Assembly: GCA_003209955.1 (NCBI GenBank)
Contig: QCOD01000009.1
Location: 1-43,792 of the forward strand
Length of the DNA: 43,792 bases
Direction: 5' to 3'
Source of the DNA: OCS116 cluster bacterium AG-430-B22
GTDB lineage: Bacteria > Pseudomonadota > Alphaproteobacteria > MED-G09
Part shown: in pieces, positions 9,546 to 17,594 of the stretch
Position numbering within the stretch: the stretch's first letter is position 1
Layout of the letters: each line of letters begins with the position of its first letter
The notes under the pieces: model-generated
The model's input: only the letters and a program-made list of their open reading frames with translations
Told to the model about the DNA's origin: nothing
The model's database searches: none
Translations under genes and position numbers: made by a program

Positions 9546-10499
9546 CTAGTACATGTCAAAGCTAAATTTGTATTGCATACCAAACATGATCTCTTCAGAC
9601 TCTTTTGAAGAATCTGCAAAAGATTTGTCTACATAGTTAAAATACAACTTTAATGGTTTAGCAATTTTATAGTCAAAACCAACACCTGTTAGTTCAGCGC
9701 CCGTTTTAATCATATCGGATTCACCATACATAATTTTTAGTGCTGTTTTCTTTGATAATTTAGCTTTCAATGAAACTACATATCCATCATCATCATATTT
9801 TCCTGTTGTATCTTCTGATTCCTGCCAAATAAGGCCTAAAGTAATTGGTTTTCCAAGTGGAATTTGGGCAGCAAACCTTGTTGTATCAAAGAAATAACCT
9901 TTTTGAGGAACCTCAGAATCAAAAGCTAAAGCAAAAAATGCTTTATTGCCACCAAGCTTACCTTTCCATTCTGCTGAAACTGAAAAACCTTCTTCATCAG
10001 CTTTTTCCATTATAGCCATCACATTTATAGTGAAACCATTTGCCTTTGGCGAAGACCATTGGACAACTTTTTTACTTCTATTTTCGCCCCAAAGAATATT
10101 TTTTATATCACCTGCAGTATCGTTAAATAGATCAACTTTACCTTGCGCTTTTTTTACAGGTGTATCATGCATACCCATAAATACTTTACCAAAAGCACCC
10201 TTTAAACCGACATAACTATTTCTTTGTTTAAATGTCGGATCACCATCAACAGGATCTGTTTGCCATTCATATTTATAAATAACAGTAGTTCCATTATCAA
10301 AAGTTTGCGAGCCCTTTACACCAATTCGCGATGCATGAGATTTAACATCAGTAACTGAACCACCACTTGCTTTATCTGTACTTGCAATAGCAAGATCTAA
10401 GCGACCATATATTGAAGGCGCAGCTGTAACAGATTCTACAGCCATAAAAGCAAAAAGAGTTGCAATTATTGAAAATTTAATAAGTTTAATTTTAGACAT
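9546..10499 (-). CDS. Gram-negative porin in the phosphate operon
   Basis: Outer-membrane general porin of 317 residues with a signal peptide (about residues 1-27, ending VTAA) followed at once by the typical strand SIYGRLDLAIAS and the motif SRIGVKGSQTFDNGTTVIYKYEW, which marks the OmpC/Porin_4 family. Alternating hydrophobic beta strands run to the C-terminal FGMQYKFSFDMY; the last residue is tyrosine rather than the usual phenylalanine, still acceptable to the assembly machinery. Its place between phoR and pstS and the Pho box upstream suggest that it brings phosphate across the outer membrane when phosphate is scarce (inference). Whether its pore is anion-selective cannot be read from the sequence. 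Confidence 0.92.
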   Translation of the reverse strand: MSKIKLIKFSIIATLFAFMAVESVTAAPSIYGRLDLAIASTDKASGGSVTDVKSHASRIGVKGSQTFDNGTTVIYKYEWQTDPVDGDPTFKQRNSYVGLKGAFGKVFMGMHDTPVKKAQGKVDLFNDTAGDIKNILWGENRSKKVVQWSSPKANGFTINVMAIMEKADEEGFSVSAEWKGKLGGNKAFFALAFDSEVPQKGYFFDTTRFAAQIPLGKPITLGLIWQESEDTTGKYDDDGYVVSLKAKLSKKTALKIMYGESDMIKTGAELTGVGFDYKIAKPLKLYFNYVDKSFADSSKESEEIMFGMQYKFSFDMY

Positions 10500-10552
10500 A
10501 AGCCTACCCCTTTATTAGTTTAAAAAAGGAAATAAACACTCTTAAAGTATGA

Positions 10553-10586
10553 ATTGTATTAAACTTATATGACAGTTTTATGATAT
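10553..10586 (-). promoter_or_regulatory. Pho box and -10 element upstream of porin-pstS
   Basis: On the minus strand the segment 10569-10586 reads ATATCATaaaaCTGTCAT: two 7-base direct repeats with a 4-base spacer, the second a perfect copy of the E. coli Pho repeat CTGTCAT and the first a 5/7 match. Exactly 10 bases later comes TACAAT (10553-10558), a good -10. This is the known geometry of PhoB-activated promoters, where the Pho box replaces the -35. A third weaker repeat, GTTTAAT, follows at 10558-10564 with the same 11-base period. Start of transcription would be near 10546. Confidence 0.75.
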
Positions 10587-10611
10587 AAAACTTTTTATAG
10601 CTTTATAAAGA

Positions 10612-11880
10612 TTACAGAAGCTCAAAAATTAGAGAGACTTGTGTCCCTTCCCCAATTTTGCTAGAAATTTTTAATTCTGCATTGTGCCGATTCGCAATAT
10701 GTTTCACAATACTTAAACCCAATCCAGTTCCACCCTTTTTCTTGCTATCCTCTGGATCTACTCGATAAAACCTTTCACTTAATCTTTCTAAGTGAATATC
10801 GTCAATGCCCAAACCATTATCTTTAATATTTAAAATGGCATTTTGATCTTTAGTGAAAAGCTCAATAATAACATCGCCATTTTTATTATTATATCTAATT
10901 GCATTTTCTATTAAATTCAAAAATGCTCTTCTTAAATCATTCTGTTCGCCAATAATAAAGGTATCATCTTTAGGGATTGATAATTTTAAATTAATTTGCT
11001 CTTTTTTTGTTAAAATAAGAAGAGACTCCGCAACTTCCTCAATTATTAGATTAAGGTTAACCTTCTCTTCTAATGTAATATTTTCTCTCATTTCTAAGTA
11101 ATTCAATGACAAAAGATCCTCAATTAGTGTCTGCACCCTCTCTGCTTCATCACCTAATTTTTTTAGAAATTTTTTCTGCATTTTAGGGTCCTCATCACCA
11201 AAATTAAGTAAAGTTTCTGTCAAACCGAGGATTACAGAAATGGGGGTTTTCAACTCATGACTAGCATTAGAAATAAATTCTGTCCGAATTTTTGATAGTC
11301 TTTTTAATTCGGTAATATTTTTAAGGTAAATTACTACTTCACCTTCATTATTCCTATTATTTATCCCTTTTACAGCATTTGCAATATTGGTTTCAAAAAA
11401 TAATTCTTCATCTAATGAAATATCTATTTTTTTTGATATGTTCTCTTCACGTACTTCTTGAATAGAATTCATGAGATTAGCTGATGGAATTATTGATGTT
11501 AATCTTATAATGTCTTCGCTATCAAATGCTTTGTTATCAAAAAAGATAATCTGTGCATTTGTATTATAGAAAATTATTTCCTCTTTTTTGTTCACGATAA
11601 TTAAAGCGTCAGGTAGTGAATTTAAACTTTCAACAATATAATCAAAATAAGTATCTTCGGAAAATTTTTGTATATTATTTGCTACATTAACATCATTTTT
11701 TTGTACCACCGTAATTACAAGAAGTCCGCTGGCAAAAAGCACAATAAAAACCAGATAAGATAAGATTGTTATTGCCCCAGCAAAATACAATAGGATAAAG
11801 ATAAAGGATGCAAGGCCAAGTATTGGCATACTTGATTCTAAATTTTGTTTAAAATCTGATCTTTTATCTCTTTCTTTCAT
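10612..11880 (-). CDS. phoR: Phosphate regulon sensor histidine kinase PhoR
   Basis: Inner-membrane kinase/phosphatase partner of PhoB. The 422-residue protein has two N-terminal transmembrane helices (about 17-37 and 39-60) with no large periplasmic domain, as in known PhoR proteins that sense through PhoU-Pst. A PAS domain follows at about 80-190 (NSLPDALIIVNKKEEIIFYN). The HisKA region carries the phosphorylated histidine H208 (EFISNASHELKTPISV), then the N box NLIENAIRYNNK, G1 box DNGLGI and G2 box GGTGLGLSIV. It heads the phosphate block; the gap to the porin holds the Pho box. No clear Pho box was seen upstream of phoR itself. Confidence 0.95.
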   Translation of the reverse strand: MKERDKRSDFKQNLESSMPILGLASFIFILLYFAGAITILSYLVFIVLFASGLLVITVVQKNDVNVANNIQKFSEDTYFDYIVESLNSLPDALIIVNKKEEIIFYNTNAQIIFFDNKAFDSEDIIRLTSIIPSANLMNSIQEVREENISKKIDISLDEELFFETNIANAVKGINNRNNEGEVVIYLKNITELKRLSKIRTEFISNASHELKTPISVILGLTETLLNFGDEDPKMQKKFLKKLGDEAERVQTLIEDLLSLNYLEMRENITLEEKVNLNLIIEEVAESLLILTKKEQINLKLSIPKDDTFIIGEQNDLRRAFLNLIENAIRYNNKNGDVIIELFTKDQNAILNIKDNGLGIDDIHLERLSERFYRVDPEDSKKKGGTGLGLSIVKHIANRHNAELKISSKIGEGTQVSLIFELL

Positions 11881-11989
11881 TTTCTTTTTTAAACTTATGT
11901 CAAATTTCTAATTATAATAGATAATATATAAAACAAAAAATTTTATAATATAGTGATAAAATTATTATATACTTAAACGAGACAATATT

Positions 11990-12499
11990 ATGGATTTAAA
12001 TTTACTTTTATGGAGACATGCTAAGACTGAAATTGGATTTCATGATCATGATAGGAATCTGACCAAAAGAGGTAAGAGTGATGCAAATATTGTTGGAAAA
12101 TATATTTTAGAAAACACATTATCTTTTAAAATTTTAACATCATCTTCAAATAGAACAGTGCAAACGACTAAAACTTTATTAGATTTATCTTTTCAAAAGA
12201 ATAATTTTCAAATCATTGAAGATTTGTATTTAGCTTCCGATGATGAAATGAAAGATATAATATTCTCTTATAAGAAAGAAAGTCAGAATATTATTTGTAT
12301 TGCTCATAATCCTGGTATTCATCAATTAGCTTTATCATTAGTCAAAAAAAGCTCTATCGATCCTAAATTTGAAAAGATAAATCACAAATATCCCACAGCA
12401 GCTCTTGCTGTTATAAAAATTAAAGATGGTAATTGGGAAAACTTATATACTAATCAAAATGAATTAATAGATTTTATTACGCCCAAAGATTTGAAGTAA
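11990..12499 (+). CDS. SixA-like histidine phosphatase
   Basis: Histidine phosphatase superfamily protein of 169 residues, close in size to SixA, which removes phosphate from phosphohistidine in HPt domains. The catalytic RHA motif is at residues 9-11 (LLWRHAKTE), a second conserved arginine is in SSSNRTVQT, and the second catalytic histidine is in IICIAHNPGIHQL. It is transcribed divergently from phoR across a 109-base AT-rich gap that must hold both promoters, and converges closely on the YiiX-like gene (8-base gap). A substrate in PhoR signalling is an attractive idea but there is no direct evidence. Confidence 0.85.
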   Translation: MDLNLLLWRHAKTEIGFHDHDRNLTKRGKSDANIVGKYILENTLSFKILTSSSNRTVQTTKTLLDLSFQKNNFQIIEDLYLASDDEMKDIIFSYKKESQNIICIAHNPGIHQLALSLVKKSSIDPKFEKINHKYPTAALAVIKIKDGNWENLYTNQNELIDFITPKDLK

Positions 12500-12507
12500 A
12501 AATATAT

Positions 12508-13296
12508 TTATTCAAATCCTCTTATTGGTAATTCTTTATAATTAAAACCCTTTTCAATTGTTGGCTTAATTGTTGAAAAAAAAGGAGACAAGTCAAAGTC
12601 TCTGGGTACAAACAATGAATAATGTCGAATATGGTAGTATTCTTTTTCAATATACTGACTATGTTTAACTCCTCTATAGGAAACTTCTTTTAACTTTTTT
12701 TCCTTTTGGATAACTGGCAATATTGGATAACTAATAGATTGGAATGCTTTTGCAATTAATGTGGAACAAATTACTTTTGAAGGTGTTCCAGATCCAAGAG
12801 CAAGCATTCTTCTTCTAAATCGAATTGGAACAGGTGGTTGTGGAAGTAAATATCTCATTAAATCAATAATATTTTTTCTATCATAATCAAGACCAATAGA
12901 GTCAATCATGAATTCAATTACCTTTTCTTTTTCAAGATCAGATAAACCAGCTGGTCTACAAATTCTAGTATTAAATTTTTCATATTTTGATAATGGCACT
13001 GCTATAACTCCATCTTTTAAATCTGATTCAATTAAAATAGCATCCGTACCAAACTTTTGAGAAAATTTATTATTTTTACCGAGATAAAAAGCTGCATGCG
13101 ACCATGTTGATTGAGTAAGATATTTTATTGCAGAAGAGACCCTCTGATTTCCATCAACCAATAAAATGTCACCGGGTTGCATAACTGACTCAAGATCTCG
13201 TAAATTAAATGGACTTCTATTTTCATACTCTTTAATTGGTTTTTGAAGCCATTCTACAATTAGTTTATTTAATTTCTCAAAGATTTGAAACACCAA
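12508..13296 (-). CDS. YiiX/YebB-like permuted papain-fold protein
   Basis: About 262 residues with the circularly permuted NlpC/P60 (papain-like) arrangement of the YiiX family: PGDILLVDGN at 41-50, the catalytic histidine H67 in STWSHAAFYLG, an acidic residue E90 in ILIESDLKDGVIAVPL, and the catalytic cysteine C177 in VICSTLIAKAFQ. Members are thought to be thiol hydrolases or acyltransferases acting on peptides or lipids; the substrate here is unknown. No signal peptide is evident. The start is uncertain: the longest frame begins with TTG at 13296 or GTG at 13293, overlapping the MAPEG gene by up to 20 bases, and no clear ribosome site decides between them. Confidence 0.75.
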   Translation of the reverse strand: MVFQIFEKLNKLIVEWLQKPIKEYENRSPFNLRDLESVMQPGDILLVDGNQRVSSAIKYLTQSTWSHAAFYLGKNNKFSQKFGTDAILIESDLKDGVIAVPLSKYEKFNTRICRPAGLSDLEKEKVIEFMIDSIGLDYDRKNIIDLMRYLLPQPPVPIRFRRRMLALGSGTPSKVICSTLIAKAFQSISYPILPVIQKEKKLKEVSYRGVKHSQYIEKEYYHIRHYSLFVPRDFDLSPFFSTIKPTIEKGFNYKELPIRGFE

Positions 13297-13657
13297 TCAC
13301 AATAGCGGTAAACCCCATTATACTCATTAAAAGAAATGTACCTTGAGCACCTATTAAACGAGGATAATTAGCTCCAGGACTTCTGCTCATTCCCCATGCG
13401 TGTAATACCCTAAAGATAACAAGTAGACCTCCCATTGTATGAACAATATGCGGATGAACACCTGATATCTCTATAAGAAAAAGAAGGAATAAAGAAAGTG
13501 GTACATTTTCAACAAAATTAGATTGAACCCTTTGAACTGTATTATCTCTCCATTCTGGTTCTTTATCGCCCCTTAAACGAACATAAAGGACCTGGTTTGC
13601 TAATAGAACGGATAGTAAGATTAATATTCCAGCATATAATAAAGTGATCGATGCCAT
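13277..13657 (-). CDS. MAPEG family membrane protein
   Basis: A 126-residue membrane protein of the MAPEG (membrane-associated eicosanoid and glutathione metabolism) superfamily. Four hydrophobic helices are visible, with the family segment VQSNFVENVPLSLFLLFLIE after the first helix and HTMGGLLVIFRVLHAWGMS, then PRLIGAQGTFLLM. Bacterial MAPEG proteins are mostly uncharacterised; some have glutathione transferase or peroxidase activity. Its ATG overlaps the preceding 75-residue gene in a TAATG junction, and its 3' end overlaps the YiiX-like gene, so the set is translationally coupled. Confidence 0.85.
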   Translation of the reverse strand: MASITLLYAGILILLSVLLANQVLYVRLRGDKEPEWRDNTVQRVQSNFVENVPLSLFLLFLIEISGVHPHIVHTMGGLLVIFRVLHAWGMSRSPGANYPRLIGAQGTFLLMSIMGFTAIVIGVSNL

Positions 13658-13884
13658 TATAGCGCTCCAAAAATAACAAATATAAAACCAATGACTGACA
13701 AGCTAATACCTATCCATGCATATTGATCGAACCAAAAAAGCATGAAGGCTTTTTGTGAGCCCTTTTCTGCAGTTGCAGTTTCACCAGACTTGAGCTGTCT
13801 TGGTAATCCTGAAACCCAAAAAATCTGAAGTCCTAACCATAAAAAACCAAGACCTATTGGAATAAACCAAAAATTTTCATCCAT
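13657..13884 (-). CDS. Small two-helix membrane protein of unknown function
   Basis: I do not recognise this 75-residue protein. It has two likely transmembrane helices (about 5-27 and 55-74) with a polar, charged middle (RQLKSGETATAEKGSQK). The first helix ends WVSGLP and the second is preceded by FDQYAW. It lies between the DapB-like gene (25-base gap upstream) and the MAPEG gene (1-base overlap), which argues that it is real and part of the same unit, perhaps a membrane partner of the MAPEG protein (inference). Confidence 0.7.
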   Translation of the reverse strand: MDENFWFIPIGLGFLWLGLQIFWVSGLPRQLKSGETATAEKGSQKAFMLFWFDQYAWIGISLSVIGFIFVIFGAL

Positions 13885-13909
13885 GTTTAGACTCCCTTAC
13901 TCATTTTCA

Positions 13910-14983
13910 TCATGAACCTACTTTTAAAGATATCAGAGGAAGATCAAGAAAAGAAACAAAACCTGGCTCAGCATCACAGACATAAGGTATCGCATTTACC
14001 CCATGCATAGCTGTTGAAATAAGAGGATCATCATTCCAGTCATGACTGAAAGAGACTTTCATTTTTGGCACTCCCTCAACTTCTACAGTAACACCTACAG
14101 GATCATTCCATTCTGGCGCTGAATCTTCGCTCGCTCTATAAATTGCCTCTTGAATAATTGTAACATCATTAGAGCAATTTCCTGTCCATTTACGTCTTTG
14201 TGCAGCAATAGTTCCTTTAGCAATTTTACCTGCAGCAATTTCAAAGTCTTTTTCAGCAGTAACCAGTTTTAAATCTTCTTCAACATCTAAAACTTCCACA
14301 CCTATTCCTTCAGCAATGAGATAAATAGCTTCTTTAAATAAACCTGATAACCACGCCTCATAGCGTTCAGCTTCAACTTCATATTCTTCCATAGTCTTGC
14401 CCATAAGCATCCCATCAATAACGATCTCTTTTGAAGGATAATAAGAAAACTCTGAACTCTCACTTACAATTATTTTTTTAATTTCCTGAGACATCCCAGT
14501 CATTGTAAGAGGGACCAACTCAGCAAGCCAACCAGGATTATATCCTGTTCCATGCAAGCTTACTCCGCCCTCTTTACATGCGCTTTCAATTTCATTTAAA
14601 TAATCTTCTCCAAATGCTTTAGGAAAAAGAAAACCAACTGTAGTAACTACATTAATTCCACTTCTTAGAATTTTGATAATATTTTTTTTATCGAGATCGG
14701 GGTCCTCATTAACTCTAAATGAGGCTAAAGGAGTATAATTAATACAATCAATATCTAAATCTGCATTTAAAAATTCATCTATATTATTTGTAGCTTTTAC
14801 CCCTAATTCTTCTATGCCAATAATAGTTCCAGCATCCATCCCGAATTTGTTTTCATCAGAAACTATTAAACCTGAAAGATTTAAATCTTTTCTATTATTT
14901 ATGCCGATGATTGAAGCTTTGCCAACATTGCCACTTGACCACTGAACAACATTATATGTTTCTTTTTTCAAAATATTCTCCAT
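13910..14983 (-). CDS. DapB-like NAD(P)-dependent dehydrogenase
   Basis: A 357-residue protein of the dihydrodipicolinate-reductase-like family that includes 2,4-diaminopentanoate dehydrogenase and many mycobacterial members of unknown role. The N-terminal Rossmann segment is YNVVQWSSGNVGKASIIGI near residues 9-27, with a GNVG turn in place of the classical DapB glycine motif. Next come DIDCINYTPLAS and NVVTTVGFLFPKAFG, then a mostly alpha/beta C-terminal half with GTGYNPGWLAELVP near 195. It is too long to be the lysine-pathway DapB and lacks its typical catalytic histidine motif. It heads the four-gene set that continues to the YiiX-like gene. The substrate is unknown. Confidence 0.8.
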   Translation of the reverse strand: MENILKKETYNVVQWSSGNVGKASIIGINNRKDLNLSGLIVSDENKFGMDAGTIIGIEELGVKATNNIDEFLNADLDIDCINYTPLASFRVNEDPDLDKKNIIKILRSGINVVTTVGFLFPKAFGEDYLNEIESACKEGGVSLHGTGYNPGWLAELVPLTMTGMSQEIKKIIVSESSEFSYYPSKEIVIDGMLMGKTMEEYEVEAERYEAWLSGLFKEAIYLIAEGIGVEVLDVEEDLKLVTAEKDFEIAAGKIAKGTIAAQRRKWTGNCSNDVTIIQEAIYRASEDSAPEWNDPVGVTVEVEGVPKMKVSFSHDWNDDPLISTAMHGVNAIPYVCDAEPGFVSFLDLPLISLKVGS

Positions 14984-15068
14984 TTATTAAAAAATATCTT
15001 AATTTGCTAATTAGATTATGTCATGAGATTTACATTTTAATATAAACTATTCATATAAATAAATTTAT

Positions 15069-15097
15069 AAAAAAAGGCCATCACTAGAGTGATGGCC
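15069..15097 (-). terminator. Rho-independent terminator of the arsC-ppx unit
   Basis: A perfect 9-base-pair stem GGCCATCAC / GTGATGGCC (15076-15084 and 15089-15097) with loop TAGA. Read on the minus strand it is followed by seven T (positions 15075 to 15069), so it ends transcription coming from ppx at 15167. On the plus strand no T run follows. Confidence 0.9.
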
Positions 15098-15123
15098 TGA
15101 ACTTATTTAAGCTGAATAAAACA

Positions 15124-15137
15124 TTGTGGGGAGGTTA
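15124..15137 (+). repeat. Copy of the TonB-receptor leader sequence
   Basis: The 14 bases TTGTGGGGAGGTTA are identical to 23057-23070 read on the minus strand, where they form the ribosome site of the TonB-dependent receptor gene. Here no start codon follows at the right distance and no gene is present, so this may be a remnant of a lost receptor gene or a chance match. Confidence 0.4.
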
Positions 15138-15166
15138 GTAATATTCAAACAAATTCGCTAACACAT

Positions 15167-16096
15167 TTAAGCGCACAATGTGTCATATTTATAAACATTA
15201 GGTAAAACTTTTTTTATTTGCGAATAGGCTATTCCATCTATTAATCCCCAAGGTAATGCATAAATTTTTTTTATTTTAAGCTTTTGAGCTATATATAGAT
15301 ATATTGAACCAGTATATTTTATAGTTTCTGCTCTATCAAAGGTAATATTAAGGAGATCACTTGTGCGCTTTTTATCGAGATAGCTAATAGAATAAATTAA
15401 ATCATTAAAATCTTCAGTTTTAAAATTATCTTTATTTTGTTTTTTTATTAAACCTCTTATTCCTCCACCGCTACCAAACATATAATTAAAATTTTTATTT
15501 TCAAAATTTGATAAGTAATTACCCATTTCTTGCCATTTGAGTTTATTGATTTTTGACTGATATAAAGAAACACCGCCAATAGGAAAGGATTTTAAATCAA
15601 AAATTTTTCCTCCTTTAATAAATATTAATTCTGTACTAGCTCCGCCAACATCAACTATGACATAATTTTTTTCTGTATTTGTTTTATCAATTAATGTGTT
15701 ATTAGGAATACCAAGATTCTTAATAAGTTTGATTTCATCTTCACCAGAGATAACTTCTATTTCAAGGTCACAAAATTTTCTCAACTCATTAATAATATTT
15801 CCTCTATTTTTTGCCTGCCTGATTGCAGCAGTTGCGCAAGCTCGAACATAATTAACCCCATTGTCTTTTGCTGTTTTTTCAAAGTCTTTTAAAAGTTTAC
15901 CCAATTTTTTAATCGTCTTCTTTTTAATTTTTTTATTGGACCCATCATAAATATCTTTTGCTAGTCGTAATGGTACTCTTCTTCTTAATTCCTTGATTTC
16001 ATATAAAGATTCACATGCAGCGTCATAATTATATATTCTATTTTTGATAGAATTTGAGCCTATATCTATTGCTGATATTTTAAACGAATCACCCAA
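15167..16096 (-). CDS. ppx: Exopolyphosphatase, short Ppx/GppA type
   Basis: Ppx/GppA family phosphatase that releases phosphate from polyphosphate or acts on pppGpp. Within 309 residues it has only the two actin-like ATPase subdomains: phosphate-1 loop SAIDIGSNSIKNRIY with D11 at 8-22, the conserved VRACATAAIRQAKNR at 84-98, catalytic-region glutamates in ISGEDEIKL near 116-124, and phosphate-2 loop VIVDVGGASTELIF at 146-159. The C-terminal HD-like domain of long Ppx/GppA proteins is absent, which is normal for the short type. It overlaps ppk2 by 8 bases, strong support for a role in polyphosphate turnover. It ends 70 bases before the terminator. Confidence 0.88.
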   Translation of the reverse strand: MGDSFKISAIDIGSNSIKNRIYNYDAACESLYEIKELRRRVPLRLAKDIYDGSNKKIKKKTIKKLGKLLKDFEKTAKDNGVNYVRACATAAIRQAKNRGNIINELRKFCDLEIEVISGEDEIKLIKNLGIPNNTLIDKTNTEKNYVIVDVGGASTELIFIKGGKIFDLKSFPIGGVSLYQSKINKLKWQEMGNYLSNFENKNFNYMFGSGGGIRGLIKKQNKDNFKTEDFNDLIYSISYLDKKRTSDLLNITFDRAETIKYTGSIYLYIAQKLKIKKIYALPWGLIDGIAYSQIKKVLPNVYKYDTLCA

Positions 16097-16916
16097 GATA
16101 TTTAGATAGTATCTTGTATTGATTATAATTCAAATTTTCAAAGACTTCTCCCTCATAGATAAATTGATAATGTCTAGATTCATTATCTAAATTTCTGGGC
16201 TTTAAAACTTTTTTCTTATTATATTCCAACTTATTTATGAGGTAATGCATTGATGAAATTCTAGCTAATCTTTTATTATGAGCATTAATAACAACCCACG
16301 GAGCTTTATTTGTTGATGTTCTTTCAAACATTTGTTCTTTATATAATTTAAAAACATCAAACTTATTCACAATTTGAGAGTCAGTATCAGAAAATTTCCA
16401 ATATTTAATTGGGCTATCTTTTCGAGATTTAAGCCTGTGTTGCTGAGATTCTTTATCAATAGATAAATAAAACTTCACCAACTCAACTTTATCATCCATG
16501 AGCTCTTCTTCCCATGTGTTAACTCTATTCATAAAATTTTTATATTGCCTTTGAGAACAAAATCCTAAAGTTGGCTCAATTAACGCTCTGCTATACCATG
16601 AGCGATCAAAAAAAACTATTTCACCAGGTTTTGGAATTTTTTTTTCATATCGATGAAACCAATTCTTTGACTCCGCTTTTGTAGGAACCCCCAAGTGAAC
16701 ATAAGAAATTTTATCAGGTATTAAATTTTCAGAAAATTGCTTTATTGCTGCAGTTTTACCTGCTGAATCTCTACCTTCAAAAATAACGGCTATTTTTCTT
16801 TTGTTATTAATAACATCTTGCTGAAGTTTTACTAACTCTACTTGGAGACGATATTTCTCATTTGCATATGCTTTCTGAGATAATTTCTTATATTCTCTTA
16901 GATCATAAATAATCAT
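16089..16916 (-). CDS. ppk2: Polyphosphate kinase 2
   Basis: PPK2 family enzyme that transfers phosphate between polyphosphate and nucleoside phosphates. Single-domain protein of 275 residues with Walker A EGRDSAGKT at 47-55 (K54), YVHLGVPT near 72-79, Walker B FFDRSWYSR at 102-110 with D104, and the lid region SRKDSPIKYWKFSDTD. The ending with VVINAHNKRLARISSMHYLI is typical. Whether it mainly makes nucleotides or polyphosphate cannot be read by eye. The ribosome site CTGGAGAG lies before ATG 16916. The gene is 27 bases after the aquaporin gene and overlaps ppx by 8, so synthesis or use and hydrolysis of polyphosphate are coexpressed. Confidence 0.93.
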   Translation of the reverse strand: MIIYDLREYKKLSQKAYANEKYRLQVELVKLQQDVINNKRKIAVIFEGRDSAGKTAAIKQFSENLIPDKISYVHLGVPTKAESKNWFHRYEKKIPKPGEIVFFDRSWYSRALIEPTLGFCSQRQYKNFMNRVNTWEEELMDDKVELVKFYLSIDKESQQHRLKSRKDSPIKYWKFSDTDSQIVNKFDVFKLYKEQMFERTSTNKAPWVVINAHNKRLARISSMHYLINKLEYNKKKVLKPRNLDNESRHYQFIYEGEVFENLNYNQYKILSKYLG

Positions 16917-16943
16917 TAATACTCTCCAGTTAAATGACTTACA

Positions 16944-17594
16944 TTATTTTTTGTTCAAAAACCTTATGAAATAAAATGCTATTAGAGCCCCAATTATTTG
17001 TGCAATTATAAAGATCAAAATAGAATTTGGGTTTATTCCAGTAAAATTATCAGTAAAAACTCTTGATATTGTAACAGCAGGATTGGCAAAAGAAGTTGAA
17101 GAAGTGAACCAATAAGCTCCAGAAATATATAATCCTACACTTGCAGCAATAGTATTAGATTTATTTGCTTCAATTAGTCCAAATATAGTTGCTACTAATC
17201 CAAATGTAGCAATTATTTCACTAATAAATAACTTATCCGAATATCTCTCAACCTGAGAAAAGACAAATAGATAATCTGTAAACATATAATTTGCAATTAT
17301 CGCACCCAAAATTCCGCCAAAGATTTGAGCAGTAGAAAAATTTATAAATTGTTTAATTGTTAAATCGCCTCTCAACATAAAACAAAATGAAACTACGGGA
17401 TTAAAATGTGCCCCTGAATAAGTAGAAAAAATATTGATAAGAACAAAAAGCATTACACCAGTAGCTAATGTATTTGCAATAAGTTGGTTGCCGGGTGAAT
17501 CATTAAATAAATTTTCAGCCATATGACCCGAACCAATAACAGTTGCAACTAAAAAGAATGTACCAATTAATTCACTAAGAAGTTTTTTAGTCAT
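16944..17594 (-). CDS. Aquaglyceroporin-like channel next to arsC
   Basis: MIP family channel of about 216 residues with six transmembrane helices and both NPA-type boxes: GAHFNPVVSF (first box is NPV) and SFANPAVTISR. The C-terminal half-helix is intact. The frame can be extended to a TTG at 17606, but ATG at 17592-17594 overlaps the arsC stop in an ATGACTAA junction and is preferred. Aquaglyceroporins next to arsC, such as AqpS of Sinorhizobium meliloti, let arsenite formed by ArsC leave the cell down its gradient. That role is inferred from the neighbour; glycerol or water transport is the alternative. Confidence 0.88.
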   Translation of the reverse strand: MTKKLLSELIGTFFLVATVIGSGHMAENLFNDSPGNQLIANTLATGVMLFVLINIFSTYSGAHFNPVVSFCFMLRGDLTIKQFINFSTAQIFGGILGAIIANYMFTDYLFVFSQVERYSDKLFISEIIATFGLVATIFGLIEANKSNTIAASVGLYISGAYWFTSSTSFANPAVTISRVFTDNFTGINPNSILIFIIAQIIGALIAFYFIRFLNKK

